64,000 nucleotides of DNA from PFJX01 sp040757575. GTDB taxonomy: Bacteria; Pseudomonadota; Gammaproteobacteria; Burkholderiales; Thiobacillaceae. A program made the translations under genes and the position numbers. Positions within the stretch are counted from its first letter, which is position 1; every line of letters begins with the position of its first letter. Shown here in pieces: positions 35,755-44,979 of this stretch. Below the pieces are notes generated by a model. It did not search any database and was not told the DNA's origin. It was given only the letters and a program-made list of their open reading frames with translations. The stretch spans positions 124,001-188,000 of the forward strand of contig JBFLXA010000004.1 in the NCBI GenBank assembly GCA_040757575.1, written 5' to 3'.

Positions 35755-37540
35755 CGCCGTCCTCCCGCCGGACGAAGTGCAGTCCGGAATACACCAGGGT
35801 AGCCGGGCCCCGGCCGCCCGCCTCTGCTTCCACCAGTTCGCCATATTCCGCGAAGCGCCCCAGCAGCAGGGCGCGGTGGTCGTCCAGGGGGCGCAGGATG
35901 ATGCGGCCCCGTTCCCCGTCCTGTTCCATTTCCACGAACAGCAGGCCATCCTCCTCCAGCAGGCGTGCCCTGCCCAGGGACTTCAGGGGGCCTTCCGTCT
36001 CCGCCAGGCGGTATTCCCCCAGGCGGGCCCGCCAGGGAGCGGGGATGGCCGACGGTTCCACCCGGCTGCCGGCCAGCGTGGACAGGCCCCCCACCCGGGC
36101 CACCAGGCGGGGGATGCCCTCGATGTCCCGCCGGGACAGGCCCACCCGGGCCATTTCCCCCAGGTCCATGGAGAACAGGCCGAAGAGGCGGTAGTCCAGG
36201 CGCAGCAGGCCATCCGCCCGGGGCGTGAGGCGCAACTGCTTGTCGCCCAGTTCGGCCCTCAGGCCATCGCCTTTTTCGACAATGCGCACGGCCCCCTGCT
36301 CCGTGGTCCACCAGCCCAGATAGTCCCGGCGCTGGGCGGCTTCCAGGGGCGGGCCGTCGGGCAGGACGGCCCGTGCTGGCAGGGGGCGCCCCGTCTTGGC
36401 CGCCAGGGCCCGGACCAGGGTTTCCACGGCAAGCCGGTTCACCACCGGCAGGGCCGCGTCGCTGTTGGCCAGCACGGCCACCCCCAGCCTGGCTTCGGGC
36501 AACAGGACCACGCTGGCGTGGAACAGGCCCGTGCTGCCGTCGTGGACCAGCACCCGCTCCGACTGTTCCAGTCCCGGATGGCCCAGGTGCCAACCCAGGG
36601 CCGTGGGAGGCGCCACGTCCAGGACCAGGCCGGAGAACTGGGGCCGGGTCATCTCCTGCACCGAATCTGCCCGGAGTGCCCGCCCCACTGGCGTCCCGCC
36701 TTCGGCCAGGATCATGGACATGAAACGGGCCAGGTCCATGGCCGAAGCCACCAGGCCCCCGGCGGCGATATCCCGCAGGCCGTGGTCCCGCGCTTCCTTG
36801 CCTAGACGATAGCTCCTGGACATCCAGGGCTCATCGGGCACCTGGGTGCTGAAGCGGGCGTGTTCAAGGCCCAGGGGGGCGAGCACCGTGGCCTGGACTT
36901 CTTCCGCGAAGGGCCGGCCGGCGGCGCGGGCCACCGCTTCTCCCAGCAGGCTGATGCCCAGGTTGGAATAGGCGTAGGCCCGGCCCGGGGGCATGAGCAT
37001 GGCCTGGGTCGCCAGGGCCGGCACCAGGCTGTCGGGCGACTTCACGTCCCGGCCCCACATGCCGCCGGCCAGATCCCGGGGCAGGCCGGCGTGGTGGGTG
37101 GCCAGCTGGCGCAGGGTGATGTCCGGACGGACGGGCGCGCCGCCCCCCGGCGGCTGGATGGTAAACCCGGGCAGGTAGTCGGCCAGGGGGGCGTCCAGGT
37201 TGAGTCGGCCCCGTTCCGCCAGGTTCAGGGCGGCGGCGGTGGTGAACAGCTTGGACACGGAGCCCACCCGGTAGAGGGTATTGGCGTCGGCGGGCCGGCG
37301 GGCCGCCAGGTCCGCGTAGCCGAAGCCCTGGCTCCAGACCACCCGCTGGTCGTCCACCAGGGCGATGCTCAGGCCCACGACGCCGTGCTGCTTCATCTCT
37401 TTTTTCGCCAGCCAGGCGCCGTAAGCGCGCACGTGGCTGTAGTCCCCCGGGGCCAGGGAGGAGGGGGGTTCCGGGGCAGGGCTGGCGCAGCCGCCCAGCG
37501 TCAGGCCGGCCAGCAGGACCGATAATGGTCTGGACTTCAT
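35747..37540 (-). CDS. Beta-lactamase-family (class C-like) serine hydrolase lipoprotein
   Basis: 597 residues. The lipobox LGGC places the lipidated cysteine at 18. The serine beta-lactamase fold has its nucleophile in SVSKLF (SxxK, near 95), the tyrosine in AYSNLG (YxN) and a HDGSTG motif in place of KTG, as in esterase EstB/AmpH-like and peptidase relatives. The remaining 200 residues (from about 400) are beta-rich, like the C-terminal extension of the PbpE/Pab87 group. A true beta-lactamase role is less likely than peptidase or esterase. It overlaps the hydrolase lipoprotein gene by eight bases. Confidence 0.86.
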   Translation of the reverse strand: MKSRPLSVLLAGLTLGGCASPAPEPPSSLAPGDYSHVRAYGAWLAKKEMKQHGVVGLSIALVDDQRVVWSQGFGYADLAARRPADANTLYRVGSVSKLFTTAAALNLAERGRLNLDAPLADYLPGFTIQPPGGGAPVRPDITLRQLATHHAGLPRDLAGGMWGRDVKSPDSLVPALATQAMLMPPGRAYAYSNLGISLLGEAVARAAGRPFAEEVQATVLAPLGLEHARFSTQVPDEPWMSRSYRLGKEARDHGLRDIAAGGLVASAMDLARFMSMILAEGGTPVGRALRADSVQEMTRPQFSGLVLDVAPPTALGWHLGHPGLEQSERVLVHDGSTGLFHASVVLLPEARLGVAVLANSDAALPVVNRLAVETLVRALAAKTGRPLPARAVLPDGPPLEAAQRRDYLGWWTTEQGAVRIVEKGDGLRAELGDKQLRLTPRADGLLRLDYRLFGLFSMDLGEMARVGLSRRDIEGIPRLVARVGGLSTLAGSRVEPSAIPAPWRARLGEYRLAETEGPLKSLGRARLLEEDGLLFVEMEQDGERGRIILRPLDDHRALLLGRFAEYGELVEAEAGGRGPATLVYSGLHFVRREDGDV

Positions 37541-37670
37541 TCCGTTCCTCCAGTTTTGCGATGCGCCAGTGTGTCCCCTGTTGGCTTGTGGTTTCCTTTA
37601 GGGCGTGCCCCTGGCCAGGCCTGAAGCCCACGTTAAGCTAAGCCCCTGACGCCACCGCCATACTGCCGCC

Positions 37671-38345
37671 ATGCACATCCTGCTCATCGATGACGACCTG
37701 GACCTGGGCCCCGCCCTGCAACAGGCCCTGGGGGCCGAGGGGGTGAGCAGCGAGTGGCTGCGAACCCTGGCGGACGGCGCCCGCTTCGCGGCCCGGGCGC
37801 ATTACGATTGCGTGCTCCTGGACCTGGCCCTGCCTGACGGCCACGGTCTGGACCTGCTGGCGGACTGGCGGGGGCGGGGCTTCAGCCTGCCAGTCATTGT
37901 CATCACCGCCAGCGCCGCCCTGGGAGACCGGCTGGCGGGCCTGGACGGAGGCGCCGACGACTATCTGGTGAAACCCTTCGCCATACCGGAACTGGTGGCC
38001 CGTCTGCGGGCCGTCACCCGCCGGGCCGCGGGCCAGGCGGCATCCATGTGGCGCCTGGGCTCCATCCGCATCGACGAGCGCCGGCGCCAGGTCTGGACCC
38101 TGGACGGCGATGCCGATGAAGAGCGGGAAGCAAACCTCTCCCCCCGGGAGTTCGAACTGCTCCTGGCCCTCGCCAGGTCAGGCGGCAGGGTCGTGCCCAA
38201 GCACCGCCTGGCGCGCCAGCTTTCGCCCCTGGGAGAGACCATGGACTTCACCACCCTGGAAGTCCACATCCACCACCTGCGCCGCAAGTTGGGCAACGAT
38301 GCCATCCGCACCGTCCGGGGCGTGGGTTACCTGCTCCAGGCCTGA
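37671..38345 (+). CDS. OmpR-family response regulator
   Basis: 224 residues. The receiver has acidic DDD at 7-9 and the phospho-acceptor Asp in VLLDLALPDGHG, and Lys in LVKPFAIPEL. The winged-helix C-terminus has LSPREFELLLALA and the recognition region TTLEVHIHHLRRKLG followed by IRTVRGVGYLL. Most similar in style to QseB/TctD/PmrA regulators. The partner kinase follows after six bases. The 130-base divergent gap to the beta-lactamase-like gene suggests that the lipoprotein pair could be a target. Confidence 0.94.
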   Translation: MHILLIDDDLDLGPALQQALGAEGVSSEWLRTLADGARFAARAHYDCVLLDLALPDGHGLDLLADWRGRGFSLPVIVITASAALGDRLAGLDGGADDYLVKPFAIPELVARLRAVTRRAAGQAASMWRLGSIRIDERRRQVWTLDGDADEEREANLSPREFELLLALARSGGRVVPKHRLARQLSPLGETMDFTTLEVHIHHLRRKLGNDAIRTVRGVGYLLQA

Positions 38346-38351
38346 GTACCC

Positions 38352-39734
38352 ATGAGGCCCCTCTTCCGACCCTCCCTCGGCAAGCGGTTGCTGCTGGCCC
38401 TCATGCTGGCCTTCGCCCTGGTCTGGGGGGCCCTGTTCGCCCTCATCGCCTTGAACGCCCTGTGGCAAGGGACGGGCGGCATCGATGCCCAATTGGACGG
38501 CACCGTACGGGCCCTGGCGGACAGCCTGGAAGAAGCCTACCCCTCCCAGGACGCGGGTGAGTTGATGCGCTTGCTGGATGCCATCCAGCGTCGCCAGTGG
38601 GAGAACGCGGGCATCCTCGACCACGGGCGCGGGCCAAGGTTGTTCTTCATGGTCTACGACGGTGCCGGAGCACCGGTCTATCTGCCTCCGGACGGCCCGG
38701 CCCTGGCCCTGGCCGACCGGGCGGCGGGCAATGGCATCCTCAGCGACGGCCGCTACCGCTGGCACGTCATCACCGCCGCCACCCCCCATTACCGGGTCCA
38801 TGTGCTGGACCGGGCCGACCTGCGCCGCAACGACGTATTAAGGGAAGTGGCCCCTGAGCTGTTGATGTACGTGGCCATCGCCTTCGCCATCGTCCTTACC
38901 GCGGCCCTGGTGGCGGTGCGCACCGGCCTGGCGCCCCTGCGCCGGCTGTCGGAACGGGTGGCTGCCCGGCGGCCGGACGACCTGTCGCCCCTGGACCTGC
39001 CTGTCAGGCACCAGGAATTGCGTCCCCTGAGCGAAGCCCTGGACACCCTGCTGGCCCGGGCCCGGACAGCCGTGGCCCGGGAGCAGGCTTTCACCCAGGA
39101 CGCCGCCCACGAACTGCGTACCCCTCTGGTGGTGATCGCTGCCCAGGCCCATGTGCTGGCCCGCGCCGATAGCGAGGCCGACCGGCAGGCGGCCGCGGTC
39201 CGGCTCGATGGGGCTTTGGGGCGGGCAGCCAGGGTGAGTGGCCAGCTGCTGGCCCTGGCCCAGGTGGAGGGCGTCGTGGGCCGGCCCGTCCAGTTGGATG
39301 TCATGGCGGCCCTGGAGGAGGCTATCGCCGATTTCAGTGCCCGGGAGGGGGCGGACGGGGCGGAGTTTTCCCTGGATGGCCCCGTCCGGCTGATGGTGCG
39401 AGCCGGGGAGCCGGCCTTGCGCTCCATCGTGGACAACCTGCTGGACAATGCCCTGAGGCATGGCCATGCCCGCCATGTCGATGTGGCTGTGGTTCGGGAA
39501 GGGCATGAGGCCCGGGTGACCATCCGGGACGATGGCGGAGGTATTCCGGAGGAAGACCGGGAACGGATCTTTGCCCGCTTCCACCGGGGCCGGGGTAGCC
39601 AGGCCCCGGGGGCGGGCCTGGGTCTGACCATCGCCCGCCAGGCGGCGGAGGCCATGGGCGGACGACTGGAGCTTGGCCATGCCACGGGTGCCCGGGACAC
39701 GGCCTTTGTCCTCTATCTGGCGCTGTCGGATTAG
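38352..39734 (+). CDS. Sensor histidine kinase
   Basis: 460 residues. TM1 near 14-36 and TM2 near 175-193 enclose a 135-residue periplasmic sensor. HAMP-like linker, then H-box AAHELRTPLVV, N-box DNLLDNALRHG, G-boxes DDGGGIPEEDRE and GAGLGLTIARQ. This is the QseC/TctE class. It is the partner of the regulator encoded six bases upstream. The stimulus is unknown. Confidence 0.94.
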   Translation: MRPLFRPSLGKRLLLALMLAFALVWGALFALIALNALWQGTGGIDAQLDGTVRALADSLEEAYPSQDAGELMRLLDAIQRRQWENAGILDHGRGPRLFFMVYDGAGAPVYLPPDGPALALADRAAGNGILSDGRYRWHVITAATPHYRVHVLDRADLRRNDVLREVAPELLMYVAIAFAIVLTAALVAVRTGLAPLRRLSERVAARRPDDLSPLDLPVRHQELRPLSEALDTLLARARTAVAREQAFTQDAAHELRTPLVVIAAQAHVLARADSEADRQAAAVRLDGALGRAARVSGQLLALAQVEGVVGRPVQLDVMAALEEAIADFSAREGADGAEFSLDGPVRLMVRAGEPALRSIVDNLLDNALRHGHARHVDVAVVREGHEARVTIRDDGGGIPEEDRERIFARFHRGRGSQAPGAGLGLTIARQAAEAMGGRLELGHATGARDTAFVLYLALSD

Positions 39735-39879
39735 ATGGGCCTGTCTCGCAACGGGCCAGGGTATCCAGTCCCCGTTCCTTTGCAGGGCCTTGCCCGGCCA
39801 TGCGCGGGAAAGCAGGCCGATATGCTAACCTTTGTCAGTATTTTCAGGCTGTTGGGAACGAGAAGAGGTACGAAACGAC

Positions 39880-40533
39880 ATGGATATCGAACACGCCCGC
39901 TTCAACATGGTGGAACAGCAGATTCGTCCCTGGGACGTGCTGGACCCGAAAGTGCTGGACCTGCTCTTCAAGGTGAAGCGGGAAGACTTCGTGCCTGTCG
40001 TCTACCAGTCCCTGGCCTTCGTTGATATGGAAATCCCCCTGGGCCATGGCGAATCCATGTGGGCGCCGCGTCTGGAAGCCCGGGCCCTCCAGGCCCTGCA
40101 AATCCAGCGCCATGAGCGGGTGCTGGAAGTGGGCACCGGCAGCGGCTATCTCACCGCCCTGCTGGCGGCCCAGGCGGGGGTGGTGGTGACGGTGGAACTC
40201 CACGCCGACCTGAAGGCCGAGGCGGAACGCAAGTTCCTGGCCCATGGCCTGACCCACATCCAGACCCGCCAGGGAGATGCCGCCCGGGATTGGGACAGCG
40301 ATGGCCAGTTCGATGTCATCGTCCTCACCGGTTCCACCCCCGTGTTGCCCGAAAGCTGGCTGAAGCGCCTGAGCCCGGGGGGCCGCCTGTTCGCCATCGT
40401 CGGCGAGGCCCCGGTCATGACCGCCCAGCTGGTCACCTGCGTGAGCAGCGGCGCCTACCGCACCGACAGCCTGTTCGAAACCGTGGTGAAACCCCTGGTC
40501 AACGCCCTGGAACCGGAACGCTTCGTTTTCTGA
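39880..40533 (+). CDS. pcm: Protein-L-isoaspartate O-methyltransferase family protein
   Basis: 217 residues from the ATG at 39880 (AGAAGAGG upstream); the open frame to 39832 adds unrelated residues. ARFNMVEQQIRPWDV opens the protein; the SAM-binding motif is VLEVGTGSGYLTALLA, with VVTVEL and FDVIVLTGSTP after it. In this betaproteobacterial branch the catalytic motif is degenerate relative to E. coli Pcm, so the repair activity is likely but not certain. It lies directly before the rhodanese and tolC genes. Confidence 0.88.
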   Translation: MDIEHARFNMVEQQIRPWDVLDPKVLDLLFKVKREDFVPVVYQSLAFVDMEIPLGHGESMWAPRLEARALQALQIQRHERVLEVGTGSGYLTALLAAQAGVVVTVELHADLKAEAERKFLAHGLTHIQTRQGDAARDWDSDGQFDVIVLTGSTPVLPESWLKRLSPGGRLFAIVGEAPVMTAQLVTCVSSGAYRTDSLFETVVKPLVNALEPERFVF

Positions 40534-40535
40534 CC

Positions 40536-40859
40536 ATGAAACAGGTCCGGCCATCGGAGCTCAAGTCCTGGCTGGATGATTCCCGGCGGGAGCCTCCCCT
40601 GTTGCTGGATGTGCGGGAACTCTGGGAGTTCGAACGCTGCCATATCTCCAACGCCCGGCTGGTGCCCATGGGGAGCATTCCCGGCCACCTGGCGGAACTG
40701 GACCGGGATCGGGAAACCGTGGTCATCTGCCATCATGGTGTGCGTAGCTACCATGTGGCCCGCTTCCTGGAACACAATGGATTCACCAACGTCATCAACC
40801 TGACGGGCGGCGTGGATGCCTGGGCCAAGGAAGTGGACCCGGCCATGCCGCTCTATTAA
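40536..40859 (+). CDS. Single-domain rhodanese-like protein
   Basis: 107 residues from the ATG at 40536, two bases after the pcm stop. LLLDVRELWEFERCHISNA is the CH2A-like start and the active-site loop is VICHHGVRS with Cys65. The loop size fits a sulfurtransferase. In betaproteobacteria this gene commonly sits between pcm and tolC. The longer open frame starting at 40290 lies inside pcm. Confidence 0.9.
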   Translation: MKQVRPSELKSWLDDSRREPPLLLDVRELWEFERCHISNARLVPMGSIPGHLAELDRDRETVVICHHGVRSYHVARFLEHNGFTNVINLTGGVDAWAKEVDPAMPLY

Positions 40860-40879
40860 ATAGCGTTAGAAAGCCCGAC

Positions 40880-42181
40880 ATGCGTTTCACCCCCCTGTTC
40901 CTGGTCCTGGCGGGTCTGCTGACCACCGGCCAGACCCTGGCCGCCAACCTGGGCGACATCCTGCGGCTGGCCCGGGACAACGACGCCGTCTATGCCGCCG
41001 CCCGGCAAAGCCATCTGGCCGGCCAGGAAGCCCTGCCCCAGGGCAGGGCCCTGTTGCTGCCCACGGTCAGCCTGGGCGGCTATCTGCGCCACAACGACGT
41101 GGATACGGACGCCAGCCGCACGAATTACCGTTCCCACAATTACGGCCTGTCCCTCACCCAGCCCCTGTACCGCAAGCAGAACCTGGAAGCCTATGAACAG
41201 GCCAAGCTCGCGGCCCTCCTGGCGGAACAGCAACTGCGGCTGGCGGAACAGGATCTGGTGCTGCGGGTGGCCCAGGCCTACTTTGATGTGCTCCTGGCCC
41301 AGGACACCCTGGCCACGGTGGAAGCCCAGAAGCGGGCATTTGGCGAGCAACTGGCCCAGGCCCGCAAGAGCTTCGAAGTGGGGGCCGCCACCATCGTCGA
41401 CACCCACGAAGCCCAGGCCCGCTACGACCAGGCCAGCGCCCAGGAGATCGCCGGCCGCAACGACCTGGAAGTGAAGCGCCGGGCCCTGGAACGCCTCATT
41501 GCCCAGCCGGCCCCGGGCCTGGCCTCCCTGGATACCGCTGCCCGCATGCCTCTGCCCGTGCCCGAGGATATGGACGCCTGGGTGAAACAGGCGGAGGCCG
41601 ACGGGCTGGCGGTGCTGACGGCCCAGACCGCCCTGGAAAGCGCCCGCCGGGAAGTGGCCCGGCAACGGGGTGGTCACCACCCCACCCTGGATCTCACTGC
41701 CAGCTACGGCAAGACCCATACAGGCAGCGGTGCCACTTCCAGCGGCGATACCCGCAGCGGCACCCTGGGCCTGGAACTGGGCTGGGCCCTGTATCAGGGT
41801 GGTGCCCAGAGTTCCAGGGTGCGGGAGGCCCTGGCCAAGCAGGAAAAGGCCCGCTTCGACCTGGAAGATGCCCGCCGCCAAAGCACCCTGGGTGCCCGGG
41901 AGGCCTATCTGGGCGTGGTGTCCGGCGATGCCCAGGTGAAGGCCCTGGAGCAGGCCCTGGTCTCCAGCGAATCCCAGCTCAAGTCCACCAAGCTGGGCCT
42001 GGAAGTGGGGGTGCGTACCCGGGTGGATGTGCTCAATGCCCAGCAGCAGCTGTTCACCACCCAGCGGGACCTGGCTTCCGCCCGCTATCAGACCCTCCTG
42101 GCCGGCCTGCGGTTGAAGGCGGCGGCGGGCACCCTGGCCGACGGGGATTTGCAAGCCCTGGATGCCTTGCTGAAGCAGTAG
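40880..42181 (+). CDS. tolC: TolC-family outer-membrane channel protein
   Basis: 433 residues. Signal peptide FLVLAGLLTTGQTLAA, then two outer-membrane efflux (OEP) repeats with NYGLSLTQPLYRKQNLEAYEQAK and LGLELGWALYQGGAQSSRVREA. The equatorial coiled-coil segments contain VGVRTRVDVLNAQQQLFTTQRDL. It is the trans-envelope exit duct for type I secretion and tripartite pumps, potentially including the MacAB-like set at 23.8-27.1 kb. It converges on waaA. Confidence 0.95.
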   Translation: MRFTPLFLVLAGLLTTGQTLAANLGDILRLARDNDAVYAAARQSHLAGQEALPQGRALLLPTVSLGGYLRHNDVDTDASRTNYRSHNYGLSLTQPLYRKQNLEAYEQAKLAALLAEQQLRLAEQDLVLRVAQAYFDVLLAQDTLATVEAQKRAFGEQLAQARKSFEVGAATIVDTHEAQARYDQASAQEIAGRNDLEVKRRALERLIAQPAPGLASLDTAARMPLPVPEDMDAWVKQAEADGLAVLTAQTALESARREVARQRGGHHPTLDLTASYGKTHTGSGATSSGDTRSGTLGLELGWALYQGGAQSSRVREALAKQEKARFDLEDARRQSTLGAREAYLGVVSGDAQVKALEQALVSSESQLKSTKLGLEVGVRTRVDVLNAQQQLFTTQRDLASARYQTLLAGLRLKAAAGTLADGDLQALDALLKQ

Positions 42182-42198
42182 GGCGCTTTTCGTAGGGC

Positions 42199-43449
42199 CT
42201 ATCCGGCCAGGGCTTCGCCCACCCGCTCCATCACCCGGTCCGTCGCGCCCTGGTTGGCCTGGGTAAAGGCCCGTCCAGCCTGGGCCATGCGTTGCCGGGC
42301 CGAGTCATCGGCATACAGGGCCTGAAGCGCGGCCTGTAATTGGGCGTAATCCTCCACCCGCCGTGCCGCCCCCCAGGCCACCGCCTGCTCCGCTGCTTCC
42401 AGGAAGTTCCAGGTGTGGGGGCCGATGAGGGCCGGGCAGCCCAGGGCGGCGGCTTCGATCATGTTCTGTCCCCCCAGGGGCACCAGGCTGCCGCCCACAT
42501 AGCAAAGGTCGGCGGCGGCGTAATAGGCCGCCATTTCCCCCATGCTGTCCCCCAGGAAGACCCGGGTGTTCGGCTCCGCTACCAAGCCGCTGCTACGCCG
42601 CACGAAGTTTAGTCCCCGGGCTTGCAGCAGGCCGGCCACTTCGTCGAAGCGCTGGGGGTGGCGGGGCACGATGACGATCAGCAAACGGGGCAGGTCCAGG
42701 CTCGTCATGGCATCCAGCAAGGGGGCTTCCTCCCCCTCCCGGGTGCTGGCACAGAGGAAGACGAAGCGGCCGGCGAACAGGGCCTTTAAGGCAGCGGCCT
42801 TGTCGGCTGTGTCGGCGGGGGGCGTCATGTCGAATTTCACATTGCCGGTGACTGTCACGTCGGGCGCTCCCAGGTCCCGGAGCCGCCGGGCATCCGCCTC
42901 CGTCTGGGCGGCGATGGCGGACAGATCTCGCAAGGCCTGGGCCGTGAGGCGGGCAAAACGCTGGTAGCCCCGGGCGGAACGTTCCGACAGGCGGGCATTC
43001 ACCAGCACCACGGGGATGTCCCTGCCCCGGCAGGCCCGGAACAGGCCGGGCCAGAGTTCCGTTTCCATCACCAGTCCCAGCACGGGCCGGGTGCGGTGCA
43101 GGAACAGCGCCGTACAGAGGGGGAAGTCATAGGGCAGATAGGCCTGCTGCACCCGGTCGCCAAACAGGGTCCTGCCCGTGTCCCGGCCCGTGGGGGTGGC
43201 GTGGGTGAGCAGCAGGGCATGGTCCGGATAGCGCTGCTGCAAGGCGGAGATGACGGGCGCCGCCGCCCGGGTTTCCCCCACGGAAACCGCGTGGATCCAG
43301 ATCAGGGGACGGCTTCGTGGGCGGGGCGCCCAGCCCAGCCGTTCCCCCCAGTGCCGGCGGTATTCCGGCTGCCGCCGGCTGCGCCAGAGCAGGTAGAGGA
43401 AGGCAAGGGGCAGGGCCAGCAGCCAGGCCAGGGCGTAAAGGATGCGCAT
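42199..43449 (-). CDS. waaA: 3-deoxy-D-manno-octulosonic acid (Kdo) transferase
   Basis: 416 residues. N-terminal membrane anchor (YALAWLLALPLAFLYLLW), then the GT30 acceptor motif IHAVSVGETRAA with the conserved glutamate, LTHATPTGRDTG and the C-terminal donor motif GGSLVPLGGQNMIEAAALG. It adds Kdo to lipid IVA in lipopolysaccharide core synthesis. It converges on tolC and is divergent from the epimerase gene. Confidence 0.96.
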   Translation of the reverse strand: MRILYALAWLLALPLAFLYLLWRSRRQPEYRRHWGERLGWAPRPRSRPLIWIHAVSVGETRAAAPVISALQQRYPDHALLLTHATPTGRDTGRTLFGDRVQQAYLPYDFPLCTALFLHRTRPVLGLVMETELWPGLFRACRGRDIPVVLVNARLSERSARGYQRFARLTAQALRDLSAIAAQTEADARRLRDLGAPDVTVTGNVKFDMTPPADTADKAAALKALFAGRFVFLCASTREGEEAPLLDAMTSLDLPRLLIVIVPRHPQRFDEVAGLLQARGLNFVRRSSGLVAEPNTRVFLGDSMGEMAAYYAAADLCYVGGSLVPLGGQNMIEAAALGCPALIGPHTWNFLEAAEQAVAWGAARRVEDYAQLQAALQALYADDSARQRMAQAGRAFTQANQGATDRVMERVGEALAG

Positions 43450-43498
43450 GGGCGGATTCTAGCGGCTAGAATCCCCCGATCTTCCAAAGGGGAAACCT

Positions 43499-44506
43499 AT
43501 GAAAGTTCTATTGACCGGCGCCGCCGGCTTCATTGGCATGCACGTGGCCCAGATCCTGCTCAAGCGGGGCGATGAAGTGGTGGGTATCGACAACCTGAAC
43601 GACTATTACGATCCCAAGCTCAAGCTGGCCCGGCTGGAACAGTTGAAGCCCTATCCCAACTTCAAGTTCGTGCGGGGCGACATTGCCGACCGCATGACCG
43701 TGGAGGACCTGTTTGCCGCCGAGAAGCCCAACCGGGTCATCAACCTGGCCGCCCAGCCCGGGGTGCGGTATTCCCTGAAAAACCCTTATGCCTACATCCA
43801 GACCAACCTGGTGGGCTTCGGCAACCTGCTGGAAGGCTGCCGCCATAACGGCGTGGAGCACTTCGTCTATGCCAGTTCGTCCAGCGTCTATGGCGCCAAC
43901 ACCCACATGCCCTTCTCGGTGCACGACAACGTGGACCACCCGGTGAGCCTCTACGCCGCCAGCAAGAAGGCCAACGAGTTGATGGCCCACACCTACAGCC
44001 ACCTCTACGGCTTGCCCACCACGGGCCTGCGGTACTTCACCGTCTACGGCCCCTGGGGCCGGCCGGACATGTCTCCCTGGCTGTTCACCTCTGCCATCCT
44101 GGAGGGCCGGCCCATCGACGTGTTCAACATGGGCAAGATGCAGCGGGACTTCACCTATGTGGACGACATCGCCGAGGGCACGGTGCGGGTTCTGGACAAG
44201 ATTGCCACCCCCAACCCGGACTTCACCACCGACGCCCCGGACCCGGGCACCAGCTATGCCCCTTACCGGGTGTACAACATCGGCAACAACCAGCCGGTGG
44301 AGTTGATGACTTTCATCAAGACCATCGAGGACAGCATTGGCCAGGAAGCCAAGAAGAATTTCCTGCCCATGCAGCCCGGAGACGTGGTGGCCACCTACGC
44401 CAACGTGGACGACCTGAAGCGGGACGTGGGTTTCGAGCCGAAGACGGAACTGGCAGTAGGCCTGGCCAACTGGGCCGCCTGGTACAAGCGTTACCACGGG
44501 CTGTAA
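43499..44506 (+). CDS. NAD-dependent nucleotide-sugar epimerase (UDP-glucuronate 4-epimerase type)
   Basis: 335-residue extended short-chain dehydrogenase. NAD loop LTGAAGFIGMHVA, DNLNDYYDPKLKLARL (typical of UDP-glucuronate 4-epimerases), catalytic SSSSVYG and Y-x3-K in SLYAASKKANELM, then RYFTVYGPWGRPDM. It probably supplies UDP-galacturonate for surface polysaccharide; activity on UDP-N-acetylhexosaminuronate cannot be excluded. A TAGAAT -10-like box lies about 35 bases upstream, within the short gap to divergent waaA. Confidence 0.92.
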   Translation: MKVLLTGAAGFIGMHVAQILLKRGDEVVGIDNLNDYYDPKLKLARLEQLKPYPNFKFVRGDIADRMTVEDLFAAEKPNRVINLAAQPGVRYSLKNPYAYIQTNLVGFGNLLEGCRHNGVEHFVYASSSSVYGANTHMPFSVHDNVDHPVSLYAASKKANELMAHTYSHLYGLPTTGLRYFTVYGPWGRPDMSPWLFTSAILEGRPIDVFNMGKMQRDFTYVDDIAEGTVRVLDKIATPNPDFTTDAPDPGTSYAPYRVYNIGNNQPVELMTFIKTIEDSIGQEAKKNFLPMQPGDVVATYANVDDLKRDVGFEPKTELAVGLANWAAWYKRYHGL

Positions 44507-44538
44507 ATCCGGCGGCGGTTTTTGGCGGAGCGGACGAC

Positions 44539-44967
44539 ATGAACACCAAGGCAGCATGGGCAGTTTTGGTTGGATTGCTGTTGTTGGGCGCGGTGGGCAT
44601 GCCCGCCGGGGTCCAGGCGGAAGAAATGGCCCGCATGGTGATCCAGGTCAGCGATAACGACACGTCGAAGTGGAACCTGGCCCTCAATAACGCCAACAAC
44701 ATCCAGAAGGACCTGGGCAAGGACAAGGTGGAGCTGGAAATTGTGGTCTTCGGGCCGGGTATCCACATGCTCAAGGCGGAATCCGAGGTGGGCAACCGGG
44801 TGGCGGATGCGGTGGGTGCGGGCATCAAGGTCATGGCTTGTCAGAACACCATGCGTAACCAGAAATTGACCCCGGATGACATGCTCACCACCGTGGGCTA
44901 CGTGCCCGCCGGCGTGGTGGAAATCCTCCGCAAACAGCAGCAGGGGTTCGCTTACTTGCGGCCCTGA
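44539..44967 (+). CDS. Periplasmic DsrE-family protein
   Basis: 142 residues with a signal peptide (WAVLVGLLLLGAVGMPAGVQA). The mature part has the DsrE/F pattern: ALNNANNIQKDLGKDKVELEIVVFGPGI and a single cysteine in VMACQNTMRN, where sulfur-carrier DsrE-like proteins have their active cysteine. Exported DsrE-like proteins are common in betaproteobacteria and may bind sulfur species. It lies 32 bases after the epimerase and faces the reductase. Confidence 0.85.
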   Translation: MNTKAAWAVLVGLLLLGAVGMPAGVQAEEMARMVIQVSDNDTSKWNLALNNANNIQKDLGKDKVELEIVVFGPGIHMLKAESEVGNRVADAVGAGIKVMACQNTMRNQKLTPDDMLTTVGYVPAGVVEILRKQQQGFAYLRP

Positions 44968-44979
44968 CCGGTTGCCGGG

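Noticed and set aside
35747..37540. True AmpC-type antibiotic resistance gene
   Set aside because: It is a lipoprotein with HDG instead of KTG and a 200-residue extension, closer to esterase/peptidase relatives.
37621..37645. GTTAAGCTAAGC ahead of the response regulator as a QseB/PmrA box
   Set aside because: Only one compact repeat without the usual spacing; too weak to call.
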